From positions 620,001 to 684,000 of the forward strand of contig NZ_JAFEUP010000002.1 of the NCBI RefSeq assembly GCF_016901015.1: 64,000 nucleotides of DNA, in the 5' to 3' direction. The notes beneath the pieces were generated by a model. The model did not search any database. It had not been told where the DNA came from and worked only from the letters and a program-made list of their open reading frames with translations. A program made the position numbers and the translations under genes. Below are positions 17,801 to 24,659 of this stretch, in pieces; within the stretch, counting starts at the first letter, position 1, and each line of letters opens with the position of its first letter. The DNA comes from Zestomonas insulae (GTDB taxonomy: Bacteria > Pseudomonadota > Gammaproteobacteria > Pseudomonadales > Pseudomonadaceae).

Positions 17801-20275
17801 GCCGGTTCCTCCGACGCGATCAATGGTTCGCAGCTGTATGCCACCAACCAGCAGGTGGACCAGAACACCACCGATATCAGCAACGTCACCAACAACATCA
17901 ACAACGGCACGGTCGGCCCGGTGCAGCGCACGGGAACGGATCAGCTGTCGTTGATCGCGGCCGGTGGCGCTGCCTCTGCGCCGGGCGCCGCGCAGGTGCT
18001 GACCAATGTGGCGGATGGCTGGATCAGCGATACGTCCACCGACGCGATCAACGGTTCGCAGCTGCACGAGACCAACCAGCAGGTGGATGCCAACACCACG
18101 AACATCAGCAACCTCGATGGCCGCGTGACCAACATCTACGAGACCGGCACCAAGTACTTCCACGCCAACTCCACCGGCACTGACTCGGTTGCCTCGGGTG
18201 TGGACTCGGTGGCCATCGGCATGGGCGCCATCGCTAGCCACGACGGCAGCGTCGCCCTGGGCGCCGGCTCCGTCGCGGATGGCAGCACCCTGGGTAACGA
18301 AGCCTACTTGGTGGGCGGCACCGCGAATGGTGAAGTGAACGTCGGTCACCGCCGCATCACCGGCCTGTCGGCCGGAGCGGATGATACCGATGCCGTCAAC
18401 GTGGCTCAGCTCAAGGCCATCACAACTGCGTCGGTCGCCGATGCGGTGATGTACGACAACAGCACCCACAACAGCATCACCCTAGGTGGCGACACCTATG
18501 ACAGCGTCACCCATACCGGTGGCACCACCATCACCAACGTGGCCAACGGTGTAGCCGACAGCGATGCGGTGAACATGTCGCAGCTCAACGAGACAAATGA
18601 AAACGTCACGAACCTGGGCGACACCATCACCAACATCGCTGGCGACACCAGCGTCACTTACACCGACGCCCATGGCGTGGGCATCCGTTATACGCGGACC
18701 AACGAAGCCGGTCTGGCGCAGAGCGACTCCTCGGCCGAAGGGCAGGGCAGCACCGCGGTGGGCTACAACGCCAGCTCCATCGGTGAAAGCAGCCTGGCCC
18801 TGGGCCGTGAGGCGCAGGCCAACCACAAGGATGACGTTGCTCTGGGTTCTGGTTCGGTGACAGCTGCCGCAGTGGCAACCACCGGGGTCACCATCAATGG
18901 TGTGGACTACGCATTTGCCGGCATCGCGCCGACCAGCACCGTCAGCGTGGGCTCGGTGGGACGTGAGCGGACCATCAGCAACCTCGCCGCCGGCCGCATC
19001 AGTGCGACCAGCACCGATGCGGTGAACGGCTCGCAACTGTGGGCGACCAACCAGGCCATTACTCAACTGGGCTCCAACATCACCAATGTCTTCGACAACG
19101 GCACCAAGTACTTCCATGCCAAATCGAGCAAGGCTGATTCGGTTGCCAGTGGTGACGACTCCATCGCCGTAGGCCCGAATGCCAAGGCCAGTGGGAGTGG
19201 CGCCGTTGCCATGGGCAATGATGCCGAAGCTGCCGGCAAAGGCTCCCTGGCCATGGGGGAGGGGGCGACCTCGACGGCTGATGGCAGCGTGGCCCTGGGC
19301 AAAGGCGCCAGCGATGGTGGTCGTGGGGCGGAAACCTATGTCGGCAAGTACTCCAATGTCGACAACGCCACCGTCGGTACTGTCTCGGTGGGGAATGCTG
19401 CAACCGGTGAGACCCGGACCATCAGCAACGTCGCCGATGCCAAGGAAGCAACCGATGCGGTCAACCTGCGCCAGCTTGACGGCGCCGTGGCGCAGGCCAA
19501 CGAGTACACCGACAGTTCGATCACGGAAGTCAACGAAGCGGTGACCAACCTTGATGGCCGGGTAACCAACGTTGATGGCCGGGTCAGCAATATTGAGGGC
19601 GATGTCACCCACATAAAGAACGGCACCGACGGCATGTTCCAGGTGAACAACACCAGCAATCTGCCGAAGCCGGCACCTACCGGCAGTGACTCAGTTGCGG
19701 GCGGTGCGGGTGCTGTGGCGAGTGGCAACAATGCCATGGCTGTCGGGACCAAGGCCGAAGCCGCGGGTGAGAACGCGGTGGCGATGGGCAATGGCTCCAG
19801 CGCCAGGGCGAAGGACTCGGTTGCCCTCGGGGCCAACTCGGTGGCTGATCGTGCCAACACCGTATCGGTAGGTACTGCCGGTGCGGAGCGCCAGATCACC
19901 CATGTGGCTAAAGGCACTGCGGATACCGATGCAGTGAACGTCGCGCAGCTCAACCAGAGCGTGGGTGACATCACCAACAACGCCAACAACTACACGGACC
20001 AGCGTTACAACGCGCTGCAGCGCGATCTGGATGAGCAGGACGACACCCTGAGCGCCGGTATCGCTGGAGCCATGGCCATGGCCAGTCTGCCGCAACCCTA
20101 TGTTCCGGGGGCGAGCATGGCGGCTGCGGGGCTTGGTACCTACCGTGGCCAGGGCGCTGTTGCGGTTGGCGTATCGCGGATCTCCGACAACGGCAAGTGG
20201 GTGACCAAGCTGCAGGGCAGCACCACGACACAGGGCAACTTCGGTGCCGCGGTGGGGGTCGGCTACCAGTGGTAA
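14900..20275 (+). CDS. Trimeric autotransporter adhesin (YadA/SadA/AtaA type)
   Basis: 1791 residues, ATG preceded by AGGA. Residues 1-55 are an extended signal peptide: MNKIYRLVW...W...ACEFAK matches the ESPR region, then a hydrophobic stretch with likely cleavage after ANA. Long runs of YadA-head repeats (AIGxxAxAxGxxSxAxG) follow, broken several times by neck/stalk motifs ending in TDAVNVAQL, and by YDNSTHNS-TLGG modules present twice. Coiled-coil stalk segments (TNLDGRVTNVDGRVSNIE) precede the C-terminal YadA anchor (~1717-1791: NYTDQRYNALQRDL ... AAVGVGYQW), which trimerises to form a 12-stranded barrel. Role: fibrous adhesin for surfaces or host matrix. The next gene encodes its probable periplasmic partner. 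No shared leader with the three classical autotransporters. Confidence 0.95.
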   Translation: MNKIYRLVWSASQRAWMVACEFAKADGKAGSSRMLKIVGRTGALMAAMVAVEPANAWVAETGTSSPALDGGVASNTSVNGGSATGSANASAIGPSSTASANGSTAVGYRATASGGSSVAAGRSVASGDGAIAVGDGATASADNSVAIGRSTQASSTYGVAIGYQAVASTGTGGIAIGDGAKSVDTGATALGYGAKANAANTTALGAGAVGTDQNSTALGVSALAEKGSLAAGYLSKATGQSSAAFGYDAKALGDYSMALGTNTKAAAADSVALGKSSVADIAAGVAGYDPITKAASTQAISAWKSGLGAVSVGDSANYKTRQITNLAAGALDTDAVNVAQLKNAVTAATTHYYSVNDNGTKGGNYNNDGATGINALAAGIGATATGQSGIAVGNTAKSTNNDTIAVGHNAVASSVNPAHTDMIAIGLNSNASNDHALALGSSAAATSNNTVAVGVSAAASGPAALALGHTATASGSYSTAVGSGATASKGSAVAIGYKSNAAGDNSAAIGYQSTTSATNTLAIGINANAQTAATNAIAIGNAAVASSGAVNSIALGSAATASVTGGVALGSGSLANTAAGIAGYDPLTKLASIDTSATWKSTLGAVSIGDAASGKTRQITGVAAGRADTDAVNIAQLKGATDAAVMYDNSTHNSVTLGGDTYDSTTKLGGTRIKNVAAGVDGGDAVNVDQLNDLADTPITFAGNTGSADKKLGDTFTIEGAGTTAGTYSGNNLKTAVDADGKLQLLMADNVVLDSVTTGNTTLDTNGLAITGGPSVTVNGIDAGNQKITNVADGDISAGSSDAINGSQLYATNQQVEQNTSDITVLQQDALQWNDALDAYDASHGTADPKKITNVANGLINSTSVDAINGSQLYSLAESTASAMGGGSVVNPDGSITAPTYNVGDVTVNNVGDAIIHIDARVTQNTSDITVLQQDALQWNDALGAYDASHGTADPQKITNVADGDIGAGSSDAINGSQLYATNQQVDQNTTDISNVTNNINNGTVGPVQRTGTDQLSLIAAGGAASAPGAAQVLTNVADGWISDTSTDAINGSQLHETNQQVDANTTNISNLDGRVTNIYETGTKYFHANSTGTDSVASGVDSVAIGMGAIASHDGSVALGAGSVADGSTLGNEAYLVGGTANGEVNVGHRRITGLSAGADDTDAVNVAQLKAITTASVADAVMYDNSTHNSITLGGDTYDSVTHTGGTTITNVANGVADSDAVNMSQLNETNENVTNLGDTITNIAGDTSVTYTDAHGVGIRYTRTNEAGLAQSDSSAEGQGSTAVGYNASSIGESSLALGREAQANHKDDVALGSGSVTAAAVATTGVTINGVDYAFAGIAPTSTVSVGSVGRERTISNLAAGRISATSTDAVNGSQLWATNQAITQLGSNITNVFDNGTKYFHAKSSKADSVASGDDSIAVGPNAKASGSGAVAMGNDAEAAGKGSLAMGEGATSTADGSVALGKGASDGGRGAETYVGKYSNVDNATVGTVSVGNAATGETRTISNVADAKEATDAVNLRQLDGAVAQANEYTDSSITEVNEAVTNLDGRVTNVDGRVSNIEGDVTHIKNGTDGMFQVNNTSNLPKPAPTGSDSVAGGAGAVASGNNAMAVGTKAEAAGENAVAMGNGSSARAKDSVALGANSVADRANTVSVGTAGAERQITHVAKGTADTDAVNVAQLNQSVGDITNNANNYTDQRYNALQRDLDEQDDTLSAGIAGAMAMASLPQPYVPGASMAAAGLGTYRGQGAVAVGVSRISDNGKWVTKLQGSTTTQGNFGAAVGVGYQW

Positions 20276-20345
20276 TCCTTCGCTCCCGAGCAAAGGTCCG
20301 GCGCAGAGCGGGCCTTCCACCGATCTGGAATATTTCGAGGCAATC

Positions 20346-21134
20346 ATGTTGAAAAGCAAACGCTCCACCGGCCAGAGCCTGCTGGTCGGTTGCGCCATGG
20401 TGATGCTGGCTGCGTGTGGCACGACGGTCAGCAAGGTCGATAGCCAGGGCGAGACGGACAATCCTGTCTTCCCTCCCATCGAAGACGCGAACCGCGCCGA
20501 CGGCACTTATGTGAACCTGGAAAACCTGAACAAGATCCACGGGGGCATGACCAAGCGCCAATTGTTCGAGCTGATCGGTCCTCCGCACTTTTCGGAAGGA
20601 CTGGCAGGGGTGCATGAATGGGACTACGTGCTGAAGTTCCGCCAGGGTTTTGGTCAACCGGACAAGGTGTGTCAGTACAAGGTCCTGTTCGACGACGGGA
20701 TGCTGGCCCGCTCGTTCTTCTTCAAGCCAGAGAGCTGTTTGGAACCCGAGCCGGCGAATGAGCCGAGGGTCAAGCAGATCATGCTCTCCGCCGATGCCAC
20801 CTTTGGCTTCAACAGCGCGGAGCTGCGATCGGCGGGCGGGAGGGACCTGAGTCGCCTGGCTGATGAACTGGATGAAATGGATCTGATGGCAATCGATATT
20901 GAGGGTCACACCGACCGTTTCGGAAGCGACGCGCACAACATGGCACTCTCGTGGAGTCGCGCCAAGGCGGTGCGGTCGTACCTGATCGAGCAGGGGGTGC
21001 CGGCATCAGTGATCAGCATCGACGGCCTTGGGGCGGCGGCCCCACTGGTCGAGTGCCCCGGCAAGAAGTCCCCTGCGGTAATCCAGTGCCTGGCACCGAA
21101 CCGCCGCACCACCATCACCATTCATACCCACTAG
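20346..21134 (+). CDS. tpgA: TpgA-like OmpA/SmpA lipoprotein, partner of the trimeric adhesin
   Basis: 262 residues; the start ATG at 20346 has GAGG upstream, and the frame before it overlaps the previous gene and is not used. A lipoprotein signal ends in LAAC (Cys ~20). Residues ~55-130 resemble the SmpA/OmlA (BamE) fold (LNKIHGGMTKRQLFELIGPP). Residues ~150-262 are an OmpA C-terminal peptidoglycan-binding domain (FGFNSAEL, IEGHTDRFGSDAHNMALSWS, RAKAV). The same two-domain order is known in Acinetobacter TpgA, which binds the trimeric adhesin AtaA and anchors it to peptidoglycan. The start lies 70 bp after the adhesin stop with no terminator between, so the two genes are probably co-transcribed. 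The symbol is by domain order and context. Confidence 0.85.
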   Translation: MLKSKRSTGQSLLVGCAMVMLAACGTTVSKVDSQGETDNPVFPPIEDANRADGTYVNLENLNKIHGGMTKRQLFELIGPPHFSEGLAGVHEWDYVLKFRQGFGQPDKVCQYKVLFDDGMLARSFFFKPESCLEPEPANEPRVKQIMLSADATFGFNSAELRSAGGRDLSRLADELDEMDLMAIDIEGHTDRFGSDAHNMALSWSRAKAVRSYLIEQGVPASVISIDGLGAAAPLVECPGKKSPAVIQCLAPNRRTTITIHTH

Positions 21135-21145
21135 ACCTCAGGCAA

Positions 21146-21165
21146 GGCGCTGGCTCTCCAGCGCC
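21146..21165 (+). terminator. hairpin after tpgA-like gene
   Basis: A perfect 8-bp stem GGCGCTGG-ctct-CCAGCGCC begins 12 bp past the stop codon. There is no T-run, so termination is uncertain. The remaining bases to 21292 show nothing recognisable. Confidence 0.4.
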
Positions 21166-21292
21166 GTTGGCCGGCGAGCAACAGACTCAGCTCCAGAGCC
21201 GCCAGGATAGAGATGCCTTCGCCAAGGCCCCGGTGTGCCTGGCGGGTGCGCGTCTGGCCGTCCAGGGGTGGGCGCCGTCTCACGCTGCGGGC

Positions 21293-21694
21293 TCAGTCGT
21301 GCGCCAGATGGCGGATGAAGCCGGGAATGCGCTGCAGCGCCTGGAACATCTGCGGGCGACTCAGCGGCAGGTCTAGGATGTCGAGCAGCGGCAGCCGGCG
21401 GAGCCGCGCCGCCCGCACCAGCCCTTCGCGCTGCTTGCCGCCGTATACCCCCATCAGCAGCAGATGTCTGGCGCGCAGCCGGTGGTGCAGCGCGTGTAGG
21501 TTCTGCAGGTCGGTGAAGGGCTCTTCTGCCTGGTGGAGCAGGGCGACGTCGAAGTCCAGGTTGCGTTGCTCGGCATCCTTTAGCGCCTGTGCCAGCGTGG
21601 CGTGGACGTGGATCGAGAAGATGCCCAGCCCGTTCGCCAGCAACTGGACGTCGTGACTGGCGAATGCGTTTTCTTCGATGACCAGCAGTCTCAT
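21293..21694 (-). CDS. Degenerate receiver-like protein, 133 aa
   Basis: Paralogue of the 5889-6293 product: same length, same opening (MRLLVIEENAFASHD), same EEPF-x-DLQNL segment and same QRIPGF end. The receiver acceptor position is His54 instead of Asp (FDVALLHQAEEP), and the fifth strand LPLLDILDLP lacks Lys, so it is a pseudo-receiver without output domain. It is divergent from the complete kinase-like regulator, sharing a 236-bp region with tandem operator F. The pairing suggests both proteins belong to one regulatory circuit, for example as an antagonist or adaptor. It could instead bind one of the adhesin-assembly factors; the sequence does not decide. Confidence 0.75.
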   Translation of the reverse strand: MRLLVIEENAFASHDVQLLANGLGIFSIHVHATLAQALKDAEQRNLDFDVALLHQAEEPFTDLQNLHALHHRLRARHLLLMGVYGGKQREGLVRAARLRRLPLLDILDLPLSRPQMFQALQRIPGFIRHLAHD

Positions 21695-21745
21695 GGCATG
21701 CCCTCCAGAGGACGGAAGAGGCGGCCGTATTCTGGCCGCAGCTTA

Positions 21746-21855
21746 AGTTTCCACAGGCCGGGGGCAGTGCGTTGTAGGAGTTTTCCCAAGTTGATGTAGG
21801 AGTGATCCGAAGCTGACTATGTGGACGGCTTTTCAGTCGCACTTGTGGGTATGCT
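21746..21855. promoter_or_regulatory. Tandem operator F between divergent regulators
   Basis: Copies TGTAGGAGTTTTCCCAA (21773-21789) and TGTAGGAGTGATCCGAA (21795-21811) have a 22-bp period. Leftward, GAAACT (21751 to 21746) is exactly 21 bp away, for the receiver-like gene. Rightward, TATGCT (21850-21855) is 38 bp away, the same as in operator E, and is the probable -10 of the complete regulator. No good -35 precedes it. Suggests autoregulation. Confidence 0.65.
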
Positions 21856-21930
21856 CGCTTCGAAACGCAGAAATCACGGGCCTCTGGCCGATCGTGACAT
21901 TGCGGCAAGCGAATCTACGAGGTGGCCAAG

Positions 21931-23838
21931 GTGAGCCGGATTCTGATCGTCGACAGTTACCCGATCATTCGTAGGGCCATGCGTCTCAAGTTGGAGGCGG
22001 CGGGCCACGAAGTGGTCGGCAAGGTGGACAATGGCCTGGATGCGCTGACCATGAGCCGCGACATGCATCCTGATCTGGCGATCATCGATCTGGCCATTCC
22101 GCAGCTCGGCGGGCTGGACCTGATCCGCCGGCTGAAGGGCCATGACGGCAACTTGAAGGTGCTGGTGTATACCGCCGGCGATACCCCTCAGCTGGCTGCC
22201 CGCTGCCTGCAGGCCGGTGCCGACGGCTACGTCAGCAAGCAGGACGACCTGCTCGAACTGCGCAGCGCTGTGCGCGCGGTGCTGCAGGGGCGCAGTTATT
22301 TTCCACGCGAGGCGCTGGAGGTATTGGAGCTCAGCCATGGCGAAGCAGAGGCGGGTGAGGAGCGCCAGCCGCTGTCAGCACGCGAGTTCACCGTGCTGCA
22401 GTACCTGGTCAAGGGCATGTCCAACCAGGCCATTGCCGAAGAGATGGCCATCAGTTTCAAGACGGTAAGTACCTACAAGACGCGCTTGATGCATAAGTTG
22501 CACGCTGGCTCGCTGGTCGAATTGGCCCAGATCGCGCGGAGCAGTGGCCTGCTGCTCAACGAGGGAAACGCCGCGCCGCTGCCGGTGATGCCAGTCGCCG
22601 AGGAGGACAGTCTGTTGCGCAGCATGCTCGATAGCATGCCGGCGCAGATGTATGTCTGCGATCTGGACGGGCGCCTGCTGTTCGCCAACCAGACATTCTG
22701 CGAGTCCTTGAAGCAGCCTTTCGAAAGGCTACGCGGGCGCCGTCTGGACGAGCTCGGCTGGCTCGACGAACACGATGCGGCGGCGTTCAAGACCCGCTTC
22801 ACCCTGTCGCTCTGCCGAGGCGAGGCGTGTTCGCTCGATCTGCCCCAGCATGTCCAGGGCCAGCGCCGGATGATGCAGCACTGGGGTGTGCCCTATCGCA
22901 ACGACCAAGGCGCCCTGGTCGGCATGATCTGCGGCGCGCTCGACATCACCGAGCGGGAGGAGGAATTGCTGCAGTACAGCGATGCGTGCCTACAGGCGGA
23001 GGCAGCCCGCCGGGTGCGCAATCATTTCCTCGAACGCATGGGCCGCGAATTGCAGTCGCCGCTCAGTGTTGTATCCAGCATGCTGCGCTTGGCTCTCCAG
23101 GATATGGAACTTGGCCCGCGCGCCGGCGAGGCCTTGCGGGTCGCCAGCCAGGCAGTGGCTGAATTGCTGCGCCTGGGCAGCGACCTGAGCGACTTGGCGC
23201 GTTTAGAAATGGGGCGGCTGTCCCTCGACGAACAGCCGGTAGATGTCAGTGCACTGGTTGCGGCCTGCATTGGGCGTCATGCCGACAGGGCACGGCAACG
23301 TAACCTGGAGTTGGACTATCGCCCCGAGTTCACGCTGCCGGTGCAGGTTTGGGTCGACCCGAAGCGCTTCGAGCAGATTCTCGACAACCTGCTCGACAAC
23401 GCTCTCAAGTTCACCGACTACGGGCGGGTAGAGGTGCGCTTGCAGGCGGTGCCCTGCGGCCACGCCAATGTCGAACTCAGCCTGCAGATCAGCGACAGCG
23501 GTATCGGCATGACCGAGGACGAGATTCCCCTGCTAGTTCAGCCGTTCGGGCTGGGGCTTGATCCGCAGCGCATCGGTCGCAGCGGCACCGGCCTTGGATT
23601 GGCGCTGAGCCGCAGTCTGGCGCAAGCCATGGGCGGTACTCTTGAACTGCAGAGCCAGTCCGGTCTCGGTACTTGCGCCACGCTGAACCTGTGCTTGCCG
23701 CAGGCGGTCAGGCTGGGCAAGCCGAACGCAGTTCGTCAGGCCAAGCCGGATGGGGCGCAGGTCGAAGGCCGGCTCAGTTCCCCGGTTCTGCAGCAACTGG
23801 CCAAGCCGGAGCCGCCGCCGATCGAGTACCACATCTAG
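21931..23838 (+). CDS. Receiver - LuxR HTH - PAS - histidine-kinase-like regulator
   Basis: I start at GTG 21931, which has GAGG 8 bp upstream; the in-frame GTG at 21922 has no such site. In 635 residues: a receiver (~1-115) with acceptor Asp53 (LAIIDLAIP) and Lys103; a NarL/FixJ-type HTH (~148-190, LSAREFTVLQYLVKGMSNQA); PAS (~223-340); kinase dimerisation helices; HATPase_c with N-box NLLDNALKFT, G1 DSGIGM and G2 GTGLGLAL. The H-box reads FLERMGRELQSPL: the phospho-accepting His is Arg372. So ATP binding looks intact but autophosphorylation does not. A DNA-binding response regulator fused in front of a PAS-kinase is an unusual order. It is the best candidate to bind the six tandem operators. 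The PAS implies sensing of a small ligand or redox state; no transmembrane segment is present, so it acts in the cytoplasm. Confidence 0.85.
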   Translation: MSRILIVDSYPIIRRAMRLKLEAAGHEVVGKVDNGLDALTMSRDMHPDLAIIDLAIPQLGGLDLIRRLKGHDGNLKVLVYTAGDTPQLAARCLQAGADGYVSKQDDLLELRSAVRAVLQGRSYFPREALEVLELSHGEAEAGEERQPLSAREFTVLQYLVKGMSNQAIAEEMAISFKTVSTYKTRLMHKLHAGSLVELAQIARSSGLLLNEGNAAPLPVMPVAEEDSLLRSMLDSMPAQMYVCDLDGRLLFANQTFCESLKQPFERLRGRRLDELGWLDEHDAAAFKTRFTLSLCRGEACSLDLPQHVQGQRRMMQHWGVPYRNDQGALVGMICGALDITEREEELLQYSDACLQAEAARRVRNHFLERMGRELQSPLSVVSSMLRLALQDMELGPRAGEALRVASQAVAELLRLGSDLSDLARLEMGRLSLDEQPVDVSALVAACIGRHADRARQRNLELDYRPEFTLPVQVWVDPKRFEQILDNLLDNALKFTDYGRVEVRLQAVPCGHANVELSLQISDSGIGMTEDEIPLLVQPFGLGLDPQRIGRSGTGLGLALSRSLAQAMGGTLELQSQSGLGTCATLNLCLPQAVRLGKPNAVRQAKPDGAQVEGRLSSPVLQQLAKPEPPPIEYHI

Positions 23839-23960
23839 GTCCGGTGCGTCCGCCTGCCCGGCCCGCCGCGCAGGGCCTGATCGCGTTGCATCGTTAACAT
23901 TTTTGGTGAGCTGGTGTTCGTTGTTCACGCCGTCCGGCTTTCGTCCACCGGAATGGACAA

Positions 23961-24587
23961 TCAGCGGCTCAGCAACGACGCGGTTCCCGCGCCGGCGAAC
24001 AGCCCAGCGCTGATGCGGTTGAACCATACCTGGCCCTTGCCGGCGCGCAGGAAACGCGCGGCGCCCTGGGCGCTGAGGCCGTAGAACAGCTTGCAGGCGA
24101 GATCGAGGACGATCCAGGTGGCGATCAGGATCAGCAACTGGACGAGCAGCGAGCGTTCGGCGCTGAGGAACTGCGGCAGGAAGGCGGCGAAGAACAGGAT
24201 GTCCTTGGGGTTGCTGGCGCCGAGGCCGAAGGCTTTCCAGAACATGCTGCGGAACCCGGGGTTGACCGGCTGCTCCTCGGCTTGCACCGGCTTGGCGGCG
24301 CGGCGCGAGTCCTGCCAGCTTTGCCAGGCGAGGTAGAACAGGTACAGCGCGCCGAGCAGCTTCAGCACGCTGAACAGCCGTTCGGAAGCCAGCAGCAGGG
24401 CGCCGAGGCCGAGCGCCGAGGCGCTCAGCAGGCACACCGAGGCGGACACCCCACCGAGGAAGCCGGGCGCGGAACGGCGCAGGCCGTAGTTCAGCGTGTT
24501 GCTGATCATCAGCAACGACAGCGGGCCGGGAATCAGGATGACGATCAGCGCGGCGGCGCAATACAGCAGCCAGGTTTCCAGGCTCAT
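23961..24587 (-). CDS. LysE/RhtB-family amino-acid exporter
   Basis: 208 residues from ATG 24587, which has GGAGA upstream; six extra in-frame codons before it lack a site. Inner-membrane protein with about six hydrophobic segments. The first, LLYCAAALIVILIPGPLSLL, carries the family PGP motif, and the SNPKDILFFAAFLPQF segment in the middle is also typical. Family members export amino acids or derivatives by proton antiport; substrate not predictable. Monocistronic, reading toward the adhesin regulator from the opposite strand, and separated from the permease behind it by a terminator. Confidence 0.85.
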   Translation of the reverse strand: MSLETWLLYCAAALIVILIPGPLSLLMISNTLNYGLRRSAPGFLGGVSASVCLLSASALGLGALLLASERLFSVLKLLGALYLFYLAWQSWQDSRRAAKPVQAEEQPVNPGFRSMFWKAFGLGASNPKDILFFAAFLPQFLSAERSLLVQLLILIATWIVLDLACKLFYGLSAQGAARFLRAGKGQVWFNRISAGLFAGAGTASLLSR

Positions 24588-24608
24588 GGTGGTCTCCGTA
24601 AGCAAATG

Positions 24609-24643
24609 AAAAAGGCCCGACCACTGAGCGCGGCCGGGCCTTT
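24609..24643 (-). terminator. Rho-independent terminator of the purine permease
   Basis: On the minus strand, AAAGGCCCGgCC and GGtCGGGCCTTT form the stem, followed by TTTTTC, just after the permease stop codon and overlapping the upstream edge of the exporter gene. Confidence 0.85.
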
Positions 24644-24659
24644 CGGGTATAGCTTCAGC

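Noticed and set aside
21138-21292. Possible gene or gene remnant after the tpgA-like gene
   Set aside because: Only a long leftward frame running through the receiver-like gene's opposite frame; no motif or start supports it.
1-23838. Prophage or transposon origin of the adhesin island
   Set aside because: No integrase, transposase, tRNA-adjacent repeat or terminal inverted repeats were seen in the window; the left end is not visible.
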